Positions 9,051 through 17,225 are shown, numbered from the stretch's first letter. The stretch: 64,000 nt of DNA from Shimia sediminis (GCF_003990645.1 NZ_RYZK01000005.1:235311-299310), one strand, 5' to 3'. Notes: generated by a model not told the origin, from the letters alone. A program made the numbers and translations.

Positions 9051-9595
9051 TGACCCGGATGCAGGTCACCCCCACCGAACACGGGCTGATCCGCCTGTTC
9101 GCGGTTGACCTGCCGCTCGAGGACATCAAACCCTTTCACACCCATACCGACGACGCGGTCTGGCCGGTACAAGAGGCGCTCGGCGCCAGCGACCTCGACC
9201 CGGCGCGCGTCGAGTTGTTTGATGTCGCAGATCTCGATGAGCTGGGTCTGACCGGCTACATGACCGAAGGTCTCGGCATTGCTGCAAGTGACCTCGCCAC
9301 AGACGCCGCCCGATTGGATGGCCTGACCGGCCACGTTCTGATCGTGTTTTCGGCGGCTTTCCGCAGCACCGCACAGTCCCTCACCCCCCGCGCGCCCCTG
9401 CGCTGGATCGGCACCTATGCCGAAGAGGCCGCACATGTCCGGTTTCAACCCCTGCCAACCGATGCGGCCAAGGGCATTCTCAGCGCCGCACCCCCCAAAA
9501 CCGCCAACCCGCACCTTACCCTCTTGTGGGCACTCCTTGCCCTGCCCGTCCTCGCCCTGATCGTCGGGGCCGTGATCTACGGAGTAACCCGATGA
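9050..9595 (+). CDS. C-terminally anchored protein of unknown function in the pyrB operon
   Basis: 181 residues. Seen: a soluble N-terminal domain of about 150 residues containing PLEDIKPFHTHTDDAVWP and ending in a Pro-rich stretch, then one C-terminal membrane helix (LLWALLALPVLALIVGAVIY), i.e. a tail-anchored layout with no signal peptide. The start at 9050 overlaps the preceding stop. A second ATG three codons in is possible. The next gene overlaps its stop as ATGA. Family not recognised. Confidence 0.75.
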   Translation: MTRMQVTPTEHGLIRLFAVDLPLEDIKPFHTHTDDAVWPVQEALGASDLDPARVELFDVADLDELGLTGYMTEGLGIAASDLATDAARLDGLTGHVLIVFSAAFRSTAQSLTPRAPLRWIGTYAEEAAHVRFQPLPTDAAKGILSAAPPKTANPHLTLLWALLALPVLALIVGAVIYGVTR

Positions 9596-10035
9596 GCGAA
9601 CACCGCATGACACCTCAAACGCCTCTCGCCGAAGGCGAAGAGGTGCTGACCAGCTTCCGCGCCGACCGCACCACCTATGTCCGCTCGAACACATGGATGG
9701 CGGTCGCAGCCATGGGTGGCGGCATGGCGGTTCTGTGGATGCTCGGCAATCCGCACGTCTGGACCGGCGCAATCGGCGGGCTGCTCGCGGTCGCAGTGCG
9801 CGCCTTTTACCTGATGTCCGAAGCACTGACCGAGCGCTGGGATCTCACCAATCAACGCCTGCTTGGGCCGATGGACCGCGCCATCCGGCTGGGTGAGATC
9901 AAGCAGTTGAACAAGCTGGGCAATGTGGTGCAGGTGGTGACATCTTCGGGTAACAAATACCTGTTGAAATACCAGGGCAACGTCGATGAAACGATCCGCC
10001 AGATCAAATCCGCACAGGTCGGAGGGCAGATTTGA
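9592..10035 (+). CDS. Small membrane protein with PH-like C-terminal domain
   Basis: 147 residues. Seen: a short soluble start (LAEGEEVLTSFRADRTTYVR), one or two membrane helices (about residues 34-70), then LTERWDLTNQRLLGPMDRAIRLGEIKQL, a pattern typical of bacterial PH (YdbS/YdbT-like) domains in which the protein reads its own ...TNRRL... strand after a membrane anchor. The ATG at 9592 overlaps the previous stop. An upstream in-frame extension is out-of-frame coding of the previous gene. Role unknown. Confidence 0.75.
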   Translation: MSEHRMTPQTPLAEGEEVLTSFRADRTTYVRSNTWMAVAAMGGGMAVLWMLGNPHVWTGAIGGLLAVAVRAFYLMSEALTERWDLTNQRLLGPMDRAIRLGEIKQLNKLGNVVQVVTSSGNKYLLKYQGNVDETIRQIKSAQVGGQI

Positions 10036-10571
10036 CCGACGGCTGGGACGGCATACTGGACGACGACGAAGCAATCCTCTGGCAGGGACGCCCGGATGGG
10101 GCTCTGACCTTTGACACCGGCAATATCTTTGCCCTGATCTTTGGCCTTTTCTTTGCAGGCTTTGCCCTGTTCTGGATGATCATGGCGTCACAGGCGGGCG
10201 GGGTCTTCTGGATGTTCGGCCTCTTGCATTTCTTCGTTGGCCTCGCCGTCGCCATCGGCCCCACCTTTTACAGCGCCTTCCGCCGCCGTCACACGTGGTA
10301 CACGCTGACCAACCGCCGCGCCTTTATCGCCACCGATATGCCGATCAGGGGTAGGTCGCTGGGCTCCTACCCGATCACCCGGTCAACTTCCATGAGCCTG
10401 CAAGAGGGACCACTTGACACCCTCTGGTTCGCCAGCACCGCCAAGCGCACAAAGAACGGCACCAGAACGGTCAAGATCGGCTTTGAGCGCATCGAACAGG
10501 GCCGTGACGTCCTGCGCATGATGCGCGACATTCAGGAAGGTCGGGCGACGAAAGAGGCAGCGCATGAGTGA
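10032..10571 (+). CDS. Membrane protein with PH-like domain, paralogue A
   Basis: 179 residues, TTG start overlapping the preceding TGA (TTGA). Seen: N-terminal WDGILDDDEAILWQGRPDG, two membrane helices (about residues 33-80), then RRRHTWYTLTNRRAFIATD and a basic C-terminal domain. The N-terminal block and the RRRHT-Y-LTN motif recur in the next gene, so the two are tandem duplicates that have diverged. The LTNRR strand after the helices is the PH-like (bPH) signature. Function unknown; likely an envelope component. Confidence 0.78.
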   Translation: MTDGWDGILDDDEAILWQGRPDGALTFDTGNIFALIFGLFFAGFALFWMIMASQAGGVFWMFGLLHFFVGLAVAIGPTFYSAFRRRHTWYTLTNRRAFIATDMPIRGRSLGSYPITRSTSMSLQEGPLDTLWFASTAKRTKNGTRTVKIGFERIEQGRDVLRMMRDIQEGRATKEAAHE

Positions 10572-11121
10572 CGAATGGGACGGCATCCTGCGCGACGGTG
10601 AGGTCGTCCTTTGGCAGGGAAAACCAGACGACGGGTTCTACATCCACCCCAGCCGACGCAAGACCTTTGTCGTGGGCGCGTTCTTCACCGCGATCGGTCT
10701 CACCCTGCTCGCCTTGGGCCTCATCATTGCCGAAATCCCGATGATCCTGTTTGCCTTGCTCTTTCTGGCCATCAGCCTGACGCTGACCCTTGGCCAGTCG
10801 CTTTGGCCCAACTACAAACGCCGCCACACCTTCTACAGCCTGACCAACCAGCGCGCGATCCTCGGCCTCGCCCTGCCCCGTCGCAAGCGGACACTGAAGT
10901 TCTTCGACATTCAGCCCGAGGCGACCTACGAGTTCATCCCCGGCCCCATCGGCTCAATCGTCTTCGACTACGAAGATCAGGGCGTTCAGGTCAACAACGT
11001 GCCCCAACTCTTTGCCGTTGGGTTCATGCGATTTGCAGAGGCGCCCGAAGTCTGGCAAATGGTCCAGGACTTGCAGCGCGACATGCGCCAGGAAAAAATC
11101 ACTTCAAGAGGCCCACAATGA
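10564..11121 (+). CDS. Membrane protein with PH-like domain, paralogue B
   Basis: 185 residues, ATG overlapping the upstream gene by 8 bases. Seen: EWDGILRDGEVVLWQGKPDD at the N-terminus, two membrane helices (about residues 34-80), KRRHTFYSLTNQRAILG, and a C-terminal domain with LQRDMRQEK. Clearly homologous to the preceding gene over its whole length, with the highest similarity in the first 20 residues and at RRHT-Y-LTN. Its stop overlaps the start of the dihydroorotase-like gene as ATGA, so the membrane proteins are physically embedded in a pyrimidine operon. Confidence 0.78.
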   Translation: MSDEWDGILRDGEVVLWQGKPDDGFYIHPSRRKTFVVGAFFTAIGLTLLALGLIIAEIPMILFALLFLAISLTLTLGQSLWPNYKRRHTFYSLTNQRAILGLALPRRKRTLKFFDIQPEATYEFIPGPIGSIVFDYEDQGVQVNNVPQLFAVGFMRFAEAPEVWQMVQDLQRDMRQEKITSRGPQ

Positions 11122-12404
11122 CCACCCTCTTCACCAACGCCCGCCTGATCGACCCGGAAACCGGCACCGACGCCGTGGGCTGGCTCATGGTCCGCGATGG
11201 CACAATCACCGCCCGGGGCGAGAACAGCCCGCAAGGGCTGGAAGAGCACCCTGCCAAAACCATCGACTGTATGGGCAAATGCCTTGCCCCCGGCATCGTC
11301 GACATCGGCGTCAAGGTGTGCGAGCCGGGTGAACGACACAAGGAAAGCTACAAGACCGCAGGCCTTGCGGCAGCGGCAGGCGGCGTCACCACCATGATCA
11401 CCCGCCCCGACACCCTGCCCGCACTCGACACCCCCGAGGCGCTGGAATTCGTCGAGCGTCGCGCGAACGAAGCAGCCCCCGTGAACGTCCTGCCCATGGC
11501 CGCGCTCACCAAGGGCCGCGAGGGGCGCGAGATGACCGAGATCGGTTTTCTCATGGACGCCGGGGCCGTGGCCTTTACCGATTGCGACCACGTGGTCACC
11601 GACACCAAGGTCCTGACCCGCGCCATGACCTATGCCCGCGCTCTCGGTGCGCTGGTCATCGCCCACCCGCAGGAACCCACGCTCTCCGGCGGGGCCGCCG
11701 CCACCTCGGGCAAATTCGCCGCCCTGCGCGGCCTGCCTGCGGTCTCGCCCATGGCGGAACGTATGGGACTGGACCGCGACATCGCGCTCGTGGAAATGAC
11801 CGGCGTCAAGTACCACGCCGACCAGATCACCTGCGCCCGCGCCCTGCCCGCACTGGAACGCGCCAAGAACAACGGCTTTGACGTCACCGCCGGCACTTCG
11901 ATCCACCACCTGACGCTGAACGAACTGGACGTCGCGGACTATCGCACCTTTTTCAAGATCAAGCCGCCCCTGCGGTCCGAAGACGACCGTGTGGCCATTA
12001 TCGAGGCCGTGCGCACCGGGCTAATCGACACCATCTCGTCGATGCACACCCCGCAGGACGAGGAAAGCAAACGCCTGCCCTTTGAAGAGGCCGCCAGCGG
12101 GGCGGTCGCGCTGGAGACCCTCCTGCCCGCCGCCATGTCGCTCTATCACAACGGCTATCTGACCCTGTCCGAACTTTGGCGCGCCATGTCTCTCAATCCC
12201 GCCCGACGCCTCGGTCTGCCCTGCGGGCGTCTCTCGGCAGGGGCGCCAGCCGATCTGGTGCTTTTTGACGCGGACGCCCCTTTTGTTCTGGACCGCTTCA
12301 AACTGAATTCGAAATCCAAAAACACCCCGTTTGACGGGCGCACGATGCAGGGTAAGGTGCTGGCAACCTATGTCGCTGGCCAAGCCGTTTATACGAGAGA
12401 CTGA
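11118..12404 (+). CDS. pyrC: Dihydroorotase-like protein, predicted catalytically inactive (PyrX type)
   Basis: 428 residues, amidohydrolase fold. Active dihydroorotases bind zinc through a His-x-His after strand 1, two further His, an Asp or carboxylated Lys, and a late Asp. Here strand 1 reads VDIGVKVCEPGE, so both His are replaced (Gly64, Lys66); the third His position reads ADQITCA (Gln236); the late Asp position reads SSMHTPQ (Met309). His183 and Asp155 remain. Loss of most ligands argues against catalysis. Pseudomonas PyrX/PyrC' proteins are known non-catalytic partners needed for aspartate carbamoyltransferase assembly, and the link to pyrB here fits. A true pyrC should exist elsewhere. 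The frame is open far upstream, but the ATG at 11118 overlaps the previous stop and begins at the family N-terminus. Confidence 0.88.
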   Translation: MTTLFTNARLIDPETGTDAVGWLMVRDGTITARGENSPQGLEEHPAKTIDCMGKCLAPGIVDIGVKVCEPGERHKESYKTAGLAAAAGGVTTMITRPDTLPALDTPEALEFVERRANEAAPVNVLPMAALTKGREGREMTEIGFLMDAGAVAFTDCDHVVTDTKVLTRAMTYARALGALVIAHPQEPTLSGGAAATSGKFAALRGLPAVSPMAERMGLDRDIALVEMTGVKYHADQITCARALPALERAKNNGFDVTAGTSIHHLTLNELDVADYRTFFKIKPPLRSEDDRVAIIEAVRTGLIDTISSMHTPQDEESKRLPFEEAASGAVALETLLPAAMSLYHNGYLTLSELWRAMSLNPARRLGLPCGRLSAGAPADLVLFDADAPFVLDRFKLNSKSKNTPFDGRTMQGKVLATYVAGQAVYTRD

Positions 12405-13009
12405 TGCCCGAGATCACCCATACCCTGCCCGTCCTTTTGATCTGGGCCGCGCTTGGCTACCTCCTTGGGTCAGTGCCCTTTGGCATCCTCGTGACCAAGG
12501 CTTTTGGCCTTGGCAATCTGCGCGATATCGGTTCGGGCAACATCGGCACAACCAATGTGCTGCGCACCGGCAGCAAAGGCGCCGCAGCTCTGACCCTGAT
12601 CCTTGATGGCGGCAAAGGTGCCGCCGCTGTGCTGATCGGTCGTGCCGTTGCAGGCGAAGACGCGGCACAGATCGCGGGGCTCATGGCGTTCATCGGCCAC
12701 TGTTTCCCGATCTGGCTGGGCTTCAAGGGCGGCAAGGGTGTCGCCACCTTTCTCGGGCTGTTGCTGGCATTGGCCTGGCCCGTGGGTATCGCCTGTTGCC
12801 TGACCTGGCTTGTCACCGCGCTGGTGTCGCGCATCTCGTCACTCTCGGCGCTGGTCTCTGCCGCCTCTTCGACCTTCTGGATGCTCTTCCTGGGTGCGGG
12901 CAACGCGTTTTTTCTCGGGATCGCGACAACGCTTCTGGTGTTCTGGCGTCACAAGGACAACATCCGCCGCCTGCGTGCGGGGGAAGAACCCAAGATCGGC
13001 GCCAAGTAA
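12404..13009 (+). CDS. plsY: Glycerol-3-phosphate acyltransferase, acyl-phosphate dependent
   Basis: 201-residue integral membrane enzyme that transfers an acyl group from acyl-phosphate to glycerol 3-phosphate, the first step of phospholipid synthesis. Seen: GSVPFG near the start, the phosphate-binding loop GSGNIGTTNVLRTG about residues 44-57, and GHCFPIWLGFKGGKGVAT about residues 101-118, the three PlsY motifs, among five or so membrane helices. The start shares a base with the preceding stop (TGATG), making it the last gene of the pyrB operon. Confidence 0.94.
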   Translation: MPEITHTLPVLLIWAALGYLLGSVPFGILVTKAFGLGNLRDIGSGNIGTTNVLRTGSKGAAALTLILDGGKGAAAVLIGRAVAGEDAAQIAGLMAFIGHCFPIWLGFKGGKGVATFLGLLLALAWPVGIACCLTWLVTALVSRISSLSALVSAASSTFWMLFLGAGNAFFLGIATTLLVFWRHKDNIRRLRAGEEPKIGAK

Positions 13010-13202
13010 CACCTCGCACCACTGCCATCGGCCAAGTTCCGACCGCGTCTACCCTGACCGACCCACAGGGCGGCAGTCAGGCGTCTTTTTCGCGCGCGCA
13101 GCATTTGCCGCGAAACCAATCGAAACCGGCCACAAAATTGCACGAATCTCCCAACATTCTGACGTGGATTTTTTAAACAAGTTCCGTTTTTGGAGAGTGC
13201 TC

Positions 13203-13772
13203 ATGATGGGTCCGTTTGCCGCCATTGAATCCGTGATTTTTAAGTATTTCAGACTGCGCGGTCGCGCCACACGGGCGGAATACTGGTGGTGGGGGTTGTT
13301 TCAGTTTCTGGTGCTGACAGGACTTATCGTTCTGGATGTCATGTCCATCAATCCTGACGCCCCCGCGCTGGCCAGCGCCTCGGGGTTCAAATCGCCGTAT
13401 TTCTTGCTGCTGACCCTCATTCCGAATTTTACCGTCACAATCCGTCGCCTGCATGATTCCGGGCGCTCGGGCTTTTGGTATCTCATCACCATGGTGCCTA
13501 TTGTCGGCCCGCTCTGGTTCCTGTTCCTGATGGTCCTGCCCTCGGAAAAGGACGATAACATCTACGGTCCCTATGGTGGGCCGGGCCCGTCACGCCGCCG
13601 CCCGCTGCACGCCCAGGACTCGCGGCGACGCCACGATCCGATGCAGGGCTATGCCGTTCTGGAACGCATCAGGCAGGAACCGACCCCCGAGATGATCGCC
13701 GCACGGCAGGCCAACATCCACGACTACTACAAAAGCCGCGTGCTTGCGTCGCAAACACAGCGCCTGAGCTGA
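13203..13772 (+). CDS. DUF805 family membrane protein
   Basis: 189 residues. Seen: the DUF805 opening YFRLRGRATRAEYWWWGLF, two to three membrane helices, and the family motif TIRRLHDSGRSGFWYL followed by a last helix and a PSEKDDNIYGP tail. A further 60 polar, Arg-rich residues extend past the usual end of the family. GGAG lies 7 bases before the ATG at 13203. The stretch 13010-13202 holds no gene I can support. Function of the family is not established. Confidence 0.88.
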   Translation: MMGPFAAIESVIFKYFRLRGRATRAEYWWWGLFQFLVLTGLIVLDVMSINPDAPALASASGFKSPYFLLLTLIPNFTVTIRRLHDSGRSGFWYLITMVPIVGPLWFLFLMVLPSEKDDNIYGPYGGPGPSRRRPLHAQDSRRRHDPMQGYAVLERIRQEPTPEMIAARQANIHDYYKSRVLASQTQRLS

Positions 13773-14015
13773 CACCGCCGCCCACAGCGCCCTCTCATCC
13801 CCCGAGGGCGCATGCGCCCAAAAGATCGCGCCACGCTGCGCATTTTTCCACATGGGTTCTGCAGCCAGACACATACACCTTTTGTTGCTTTGAACGTGAA
13901 CGCGGCTTTTCCCAAATCGAGGGCACGGCACCGCAATACCGATGCCGCCTTATCATACCTCGGGCCGCTGGAAATTTCTGCCGCGCGCCTCTCACAGACC
14001 AAAAGGGAAGAACCC

Positions 14016-14489
14016 ATGTCATCTTTCAAATCGCTCATCGTCGGCGCAGCACTCGCCGTCACCATGGTCAGCTCGGCCTTTGCCGCCGGTGTCGACGTCA
14101 ACGCCACGCCCACCGGCCTCGCGCTTCAGGGCTATGACCCGGTCGCCTATCACACCGTGGGTGAACCAACCAAAGGCGACTTTCAGATCACCTCGACCTA
14201 CAACGAGGCGACCTATCGTTTTGCCTCGGAAGAGAACAAGGCCAAGTTTGATGCCGACCCGGCGGCCTACGCCCCGCAATACGGCGGTTACTGCGCCTTT
14301 GGAACGGCCATGGGCTTTAAGTTCGACGGCGATCCGACCGTGTGGAAGATCGTCGACGGCGAGCTGTTCCTGAACCTCGCAACCGGCGTTCAGCAGCGTT
14401 GGGAAAAAGACATCCCCGGCTTTATCGAAAAGGCCGACGCCAATTGGGTCGACATCGAGGACAAAGCCCCGGCAGAGCTGCAGCAATAA
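14016..14489 (+). CDS. Periplasmic YHS-domain protein
   Basis: 157 residues with a signal peptide (residues 1-23, ending SAFAAG). Seen: GYDPVAYHTVGEPTKGD and YRFASEENKAKFDADPAAYA then PQYGGYCAFG, the pattern of a YHS domain, which in other proteins binds metal or sits beside metal-handling domains; the single Cys in GGYCAFG and the His in AYHT are the likely functional residues. AAGGGAAG precedes the ATG at 14016. It is followed by a strong terminator, and faces the glutaredoxin operon convergently. It lacks the dyad found at the redox-island promoters. Confidence 0.85.
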   Translation: MSSFKSLIVGAALAVTMVSSAFAAGVDVNATPTGLALQGYDPVAYHTVGEPTKGDFQITSTYNEATYRFASEENKAKFDADPAAYAPQYGGYCAFGTAMGFKFDGDPTVWKIVDGELFLNLATGVQQRWEKDIPGFIEKADANWVDIEDKAPAELQQ

Positions 14490-14540
14490 GACGTCTCATA
14501 CCCGGAGCACAGCCGTGCGCCGGGTCTTGTGCACCACATC

Positions 14541-14569
14541 AAAAGGCGGCCCCTCGGGGTCGCCTTTTT
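14541..14569. terminator. Bidirectional intrinsic terminator
   Basis: AAAAGGCG, inner CCCC/GGGG pair, CGCCTTTTT: the stem GGCG-CCCC/GGGG-CGCC has A-tract before and T-tract after, so it can end both the YHS gene (plus) and the DUF1772-to-grxB operon (minus). Confidence 0.8.
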
Positions 14570-14615
14570 CGCAGGCACTGTGCCTACACCAAACGGGCAG
14601 GAGTTTCCTGCCCAC

Positions 14616-15263
14616 CTACCCAGTGACGGATTTGCTGATAGCTGTGTACCTCGGCAAGGCGCTTGTGGGCATCAAGCCCCCTATCTGTTCGGACATCCCC
14701 TTGGGCAGGGAGAATTCGGCCACCATGGTCAAATTATGCAAAAGGGCCAGCGCTACGACCGTATCGAAACTGAGCGCATCCTTGTTCAGGTAGCGAAGCA
14801 GGTCAGGCAACAGTCGTTGTATTTCGGAAACAAACTCATCGGTCCGCGCCAATGCTTCGGCAAAACTCAGGCCAATCCTGCGCGGTATTTCCGTCTCAAA
14901 AAACTGGCGTGCCTGGGGTGCGGCCAACTCGGCAACACCCAGGTGCGGTATGCGGGGATAACACAGTGCATTCACCGGCACCGACAGCTTTTCCAAAAGG
15001 TCGTCAAAGTCGGCACTGGTCCGATAGCTGGACAAAAGCGGCCTGCCCTTACGATCAAAATGCCGGACAATCTCGGCACTGTCCTGCAGAACCACATCCC
15101 CATCAACCAGAACCGGAACCGTGCGCTCGGGCACGCGTTTGGCCAAGTCGTCCGGGAAGCTTCCGGGCGCAAGAGGGATGATCTCCGGGTGCAGGTTTTG
15201 CCACCCCGCCATGATCCGTGTGCGGATGCAATAGGGGCAGGATTCGAACACATAAAGTTTCAC
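14616..15263 (-). CDS. grxB: Glutaredoxin 2 (GrxB type)
   Basis: 215 residues, the length of the GST-like glutaredoxin 2 family. Seen: CPYC active site at residues 9-12, the TVPVL cis-Pro motif about residue 48, DSAEIVRHFD for glutathione binding, and a helical C-terminal domain. Reduces protein or mixed disulfides using glutathione in the cytoplasm. It is the last gene of the minus-strand operon starting at 17101 and lies 48 bases after the b561 gene. A glutathione-synthesis gene lies at 22.6-24 kb. The operon promoter carries the MarR-type dyad, so glutathione-linked stress is a plausible context. Confidence 0.88.
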   Translation of the reverse strand: MKLYVFESCPYCIRTRIMAGWQNLHPEIIPLAPGSFPDDLAKRVPERTVPVLVDGDVVLQDSAEIVRHFDRKGRPLLSSYRTSADFDDLLEKLSVPVNALCYPRIPHLGVAELAAPQARQFFETEIPRRIGLSFAEALARTDEFVSEIQRLLPDLLRYLNKDALSFDTVVALALLHNLTMVAEFSLPKGMSEQIGGLMPTSALPRYTAISKSVTG

Positions 15264-15311
15264 GTGTAGCCTCCGGTTAACATGTGGGGGCGAGGCCCGA
15301 GGGCCTGCGCG

Positions 15312-15827
15312 TCAGGCATGAGAATTGTTGATCGCGTTCCGGTCGCGGCCCCTGGCAAACCACATCCGCGAGAACAAGTGATCCCGCCGGATGAACTGAT
15401 GCCAAAGCGCAGCCAAAGCATGCCCCGCAACCGCGATCAACAACAATTGGGTGGCCAGCGCATGGGCCTTGTGCAGAGCGCTCTCCGCAAAACCGACCGG
15501 CAATGGACCACCGCCCAGCGCCACCTGAAACAGGTTGCCCTGAACCGCCATTCCCAGGCCGGTGGCGACAACCACGGCCACCAGCCCATAGAGCCCCAGA
15601 TGCATCCAATGCGCCGCCTTGGTCATCAGCCCACCCTGCCCTGCCGGGGGCTGCACCTTGCGGGTGGTCGCCCGCGAGACTACCCGCAGCACGAGCAGTG
15701 CAGAAATCACCAGACCGCTGATCAGATGAAAGTTCAAAGGCACGTAGCCTCCAGACAGCAATGCGATGATGATCAGCAGCGCCATCACCCAATGCAGTGT
15801 CACAACAGATGGATGAAACCGTTGCAT
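15312..15827 (-). CDS. Cytochrome b561-family membrane protein (copy 1)
   Basis: 171 residues, four membrane helices. Seen: His in TLHWVMALL (helix 1), FHLISGL, AAHWMHLGLYG (helix 2-3) and AGHALAALWHQFIRRD (helix 4), the paired His that ligate two haems in bacterial b561. Acts in the inner membrane, moving electrons between the quinone pool or cytoplasmic donors and periplasmic acceptors. The ATG at 15827 follows the cytochrome c stop by two bases and has no clear ribosome-binding site, suggesting coupling. The open frame upstream is shadow of the cytochrome c gene. A second b561 copy is at 20658-21191. Confidence 0.88.
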   Translation of the reverse strand: MQRFHPSVVTLHWVMALLIIIALLSGGYVPLNFHLISGLVISALLVLRVVSRATTRKVQPPAGQGGLMTKAAHWMHLGLYGLVAVVVATGLGMAVQGNLFQVALGGGPLPVGFAESALHKAHALATQLLLIAVAGHALAALWHQFIRRDHLFSRMWFARGRDRNAINNSHA

Positions 15828-15829
15828 GG

Positions 15830-16165
15830 TTACTGCACGCGCTTCAGCATGTAGTCGATGGCGTCGATGATCTGCTGATCCGAACAGCTGGCGCAGCCGC
15901 CTTTTGCCTTGTGGTCCTTGGTGCCACGCAGCACGGTCTCTTGCATCTGCGCCTTGGAATCCCGCGCCAGATACTTCTGCCACGTGGCGGGTTTCTCAAC
16001 ATTGGGGGCGCCTGACATGAAGCCCTTGAAGCCGCCGGTGTGGCATTCGGAACAGACGGATTTGAACGTGTCAGAACCCGCGGCCTGTACAGACGTGGTC
16101 GCCATCAGGCCAACCGCGACCGCTGCGGACGCCTTGCGAAACATTGAGATCAATTGAAGTGTCAT
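15830..16165 (-). CDS. Periplasmic class I c-type cytochrome (cytochrome c5-like)
   Basis: 111 residues. Seen: signal peptide (about residues 1-29), haem-binding CSECH at 38-42, and the C-terminal cytochrome c5 pattern GGCASCSDQQIIDAIDYML, whose two cysteines form a disulfide in that family. Single-haem periplasmic electron carrier. AAGAGGA lies 7 bases before the ATG at 16165. Upstream of b561 in the same operon, so a b561-to-c5 electron route across the membrane is a reasonable inference. Confidence 0.9.
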   Translation of the reverse strand: MTLQLISMFRKASAAVAVGLMATTSVQAAGSDTFKSVCSECHTGGFKGFMSGAPNVEKPATWQKYLARDSKAQMQETVLRGTKDHKAKGGCASCSDQQIIDAIDYMLKRVQ

Positions 16166-16187
16166 CAGATAGTCCTCTTATTTCTGG

Positions 16188-16577
16188 TTATTTCTGGATG
16201 TTGGTGCAGGCCTTTACGAGGTCTGCGCATTTGGTGATGCTGCCACCGCCCCATCCGGCGCGGTTCTTGCTGTCTACTTTGGTGATCACACCGTCTTTGA
16301 TGGTGAACGTGAAAACACAGGCCTTGGGCGCATCTGCGGCACCTGGCGTAGCCAGGGTCAGGCCATCTGCGCCGCGCTCCTGCACGGAACTGTAGATGGC
16401 AATCGTCTGGCCATCCTGCGTGGTCAGTGCCGCGGGCTTTCCTATGCAGGTTTCCAGGCGTTCTGCCGGTGCGCCGGTCAGCGCGGCCTTGGCTTCTTTG
16501 ACGGTCCGATAGGCCGGAGCTGCATTTGCAGCCGATGCGGCGACCATTGCAACCGTCAGGATAAGGGCTCGTTTCAT
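16188..16577 (-). CDS. Small periplasmic cysteine-containing protein
   Basis: 129 residues. Seen: signal peptide (residues 1-19, ANAAP cleavage), then a compact domain with four cysteines (ETCIG, KACVF, TKCADL, KACTN), an even number compatible with two disulfides, and strand pattern AIYSS...CVFTFTIKDGVITKV that is reminiscent of the OmlA/SmpA fold. That similarity is weak and I would not assign a family. GGAAGAG lies 6 bases before the ATG at 16577. Second gene of the MarR-type operon between DUF1772 and cytochrome c. Confidence 0.72.
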   Translation of the reverse strand: MKRALILTVAMVAASAANAAPAYRTVKEAKAALTGAPAERLETCIGKPAALTTQDGQTIAIYSSVQERGADGLTLATPGAADAPKACVFTFTIKDGVITKVDSKNRAGWGGGSITKCADLVKACTNIQK

Positions 16578-16612
16578 GATTTTCTCTTCCTTTTGTGGTT
16601 GGTGTGAGTGGG

Positions 16613-17101
16613 TCAGCCCCGGCTGACAGCCATGTAGGCAAAGGCCGTTGCGACCATGCCCAGAACAAAGCGGATCCAGTGAATCTGCAGCCACAACGCC
16701 AATGTTTCCGGGGCATCAGCGATCGGCATGTTCCCCGCGGCAAACGCCGAGTTTGTCGGAACGAAAAATCCGAATGTCAGCACCGCGACGCCAAGCCAGC
16801 ACGACAGGGTCGCCACCCACCATTTGCGCGCGGGACGGCGCCAGAACAGCACCGTGCACAGGATGGTTCCGAGCAGAGCAGGCATGGACACCAGCGGGAT
16901 CGTGTCCTGAATGAAGCCGTTGTTGGTGGCAAACCAGTTCAGGAACTGCTGCGGCGGCAGGCTTTGGTAAAACCCACCCAACGTGATCCCGATAAACAGC
17001 ATGACACCGGCGAACATGCCCGAAGCAACGATGGTCACCCCTTCCGCACCGCGCTGAAAAAGCGAGGGCGAAGCAGTACCCGGATGAGAGTTGATGGTCA
17101 C
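16613..17101 (-). CDS. DUF1772 (anthrone-oxygenase-like) membrane protein
   Basis: 162 residues, four membrane helices. Seen: helix 1 TIVASGMFAGVMLFIGITLG, a periplasmic loop with LPPQQFLNWFATNNG, helices at 65-82 and 95-115, and a last helix with LQIHWIRFVLGMVATAFA, the DUF1772 pattern. Members are linked to oxidation of aromatic compounds in fungi; bacterial roles are unknown. It starts with GTG at 17101, chosen because AAGGAG lies 7 bases upstream. First gene of the operon DUF1772-small protein-cyt c-b561-grxB, with a dyad over its -10 box. Confidence 0.82.
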   Translation of the reverse strand: MTINSHPGTASPSLFQRGAEGVTIVASGMFAGVMLFIGITLGGFYQSLPPQQFLNWFATNNGFIQDTIPLVSMPALLGTILCTVLFWRRPARKWWVATLSCWLGVAVLTFGFFVPTNSAFAAGNMPIADAPETLALWLQIHWIRFVLGMVATAFAYMAVSRG

Positions 17102-17130
17102 AAGATATCTCCTTTCCCATTGCCTATTTG

Positions 17131-17144
17131 CATAGCTGACTATG
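17131..17144 (-). promoter_or_regulatory. MarR-type operator O1 at the DUF1772 operon promoter
   Basis: CATAGCTGACTATG, a perfect dyad of form ATAG-N4-CTAT. On the minus strand TTGCGG, 17 bases, CATAGT forms a promoter whose -10 overlaps this dyad, 30 bases upstream of the GTG start. Binding would block RNA polymerase. Confidence 0.62.
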
Positions 17145-17190
17145 TTTATTTATATGAATCGCCGCAAAACGACTCATTGCCAAGCCTTAT

Positions 17191-17202
17191 ATAGCACGCT
17201 AT
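17191..17202 (+). promoter_or_regulatory. MarR-type operator O2 upstream of marR gene 1
   Basis: ATAGCACGCTAT, perfect ATAG-N4-CTAT dyad. It covers where the -35 of the marR promoter should be; the next dyad begins 23 bases further on, about two helical turns, so two dimers would bind the same DNA face. Confidence 0.62.
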
Positions 17203-17213
17203 ATAGATATTGT

Positions 17214-17225
17214 ATAGTCCGCTAT
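17214..17225 (+). promoter_or_regulatory. MarR-type operator O3 over the marR -10 box
   Basis: ATAGTCCGCTAT, perfect dyad, overlapping TATAGT (17213-17218), the best -10 candidate, and ending 19 bases before the marR ATG. Predicts autoregulation. Confidence 0.62.

Noticed and set aside
10611-11117. 169-codon N-terminal extension of the dihydroorotase-like gene
   Set aside because: Overlaps a real gene in another frame; the translation is Pro/Arg-rich and the ATG at 11118 matches the family N-terminus.
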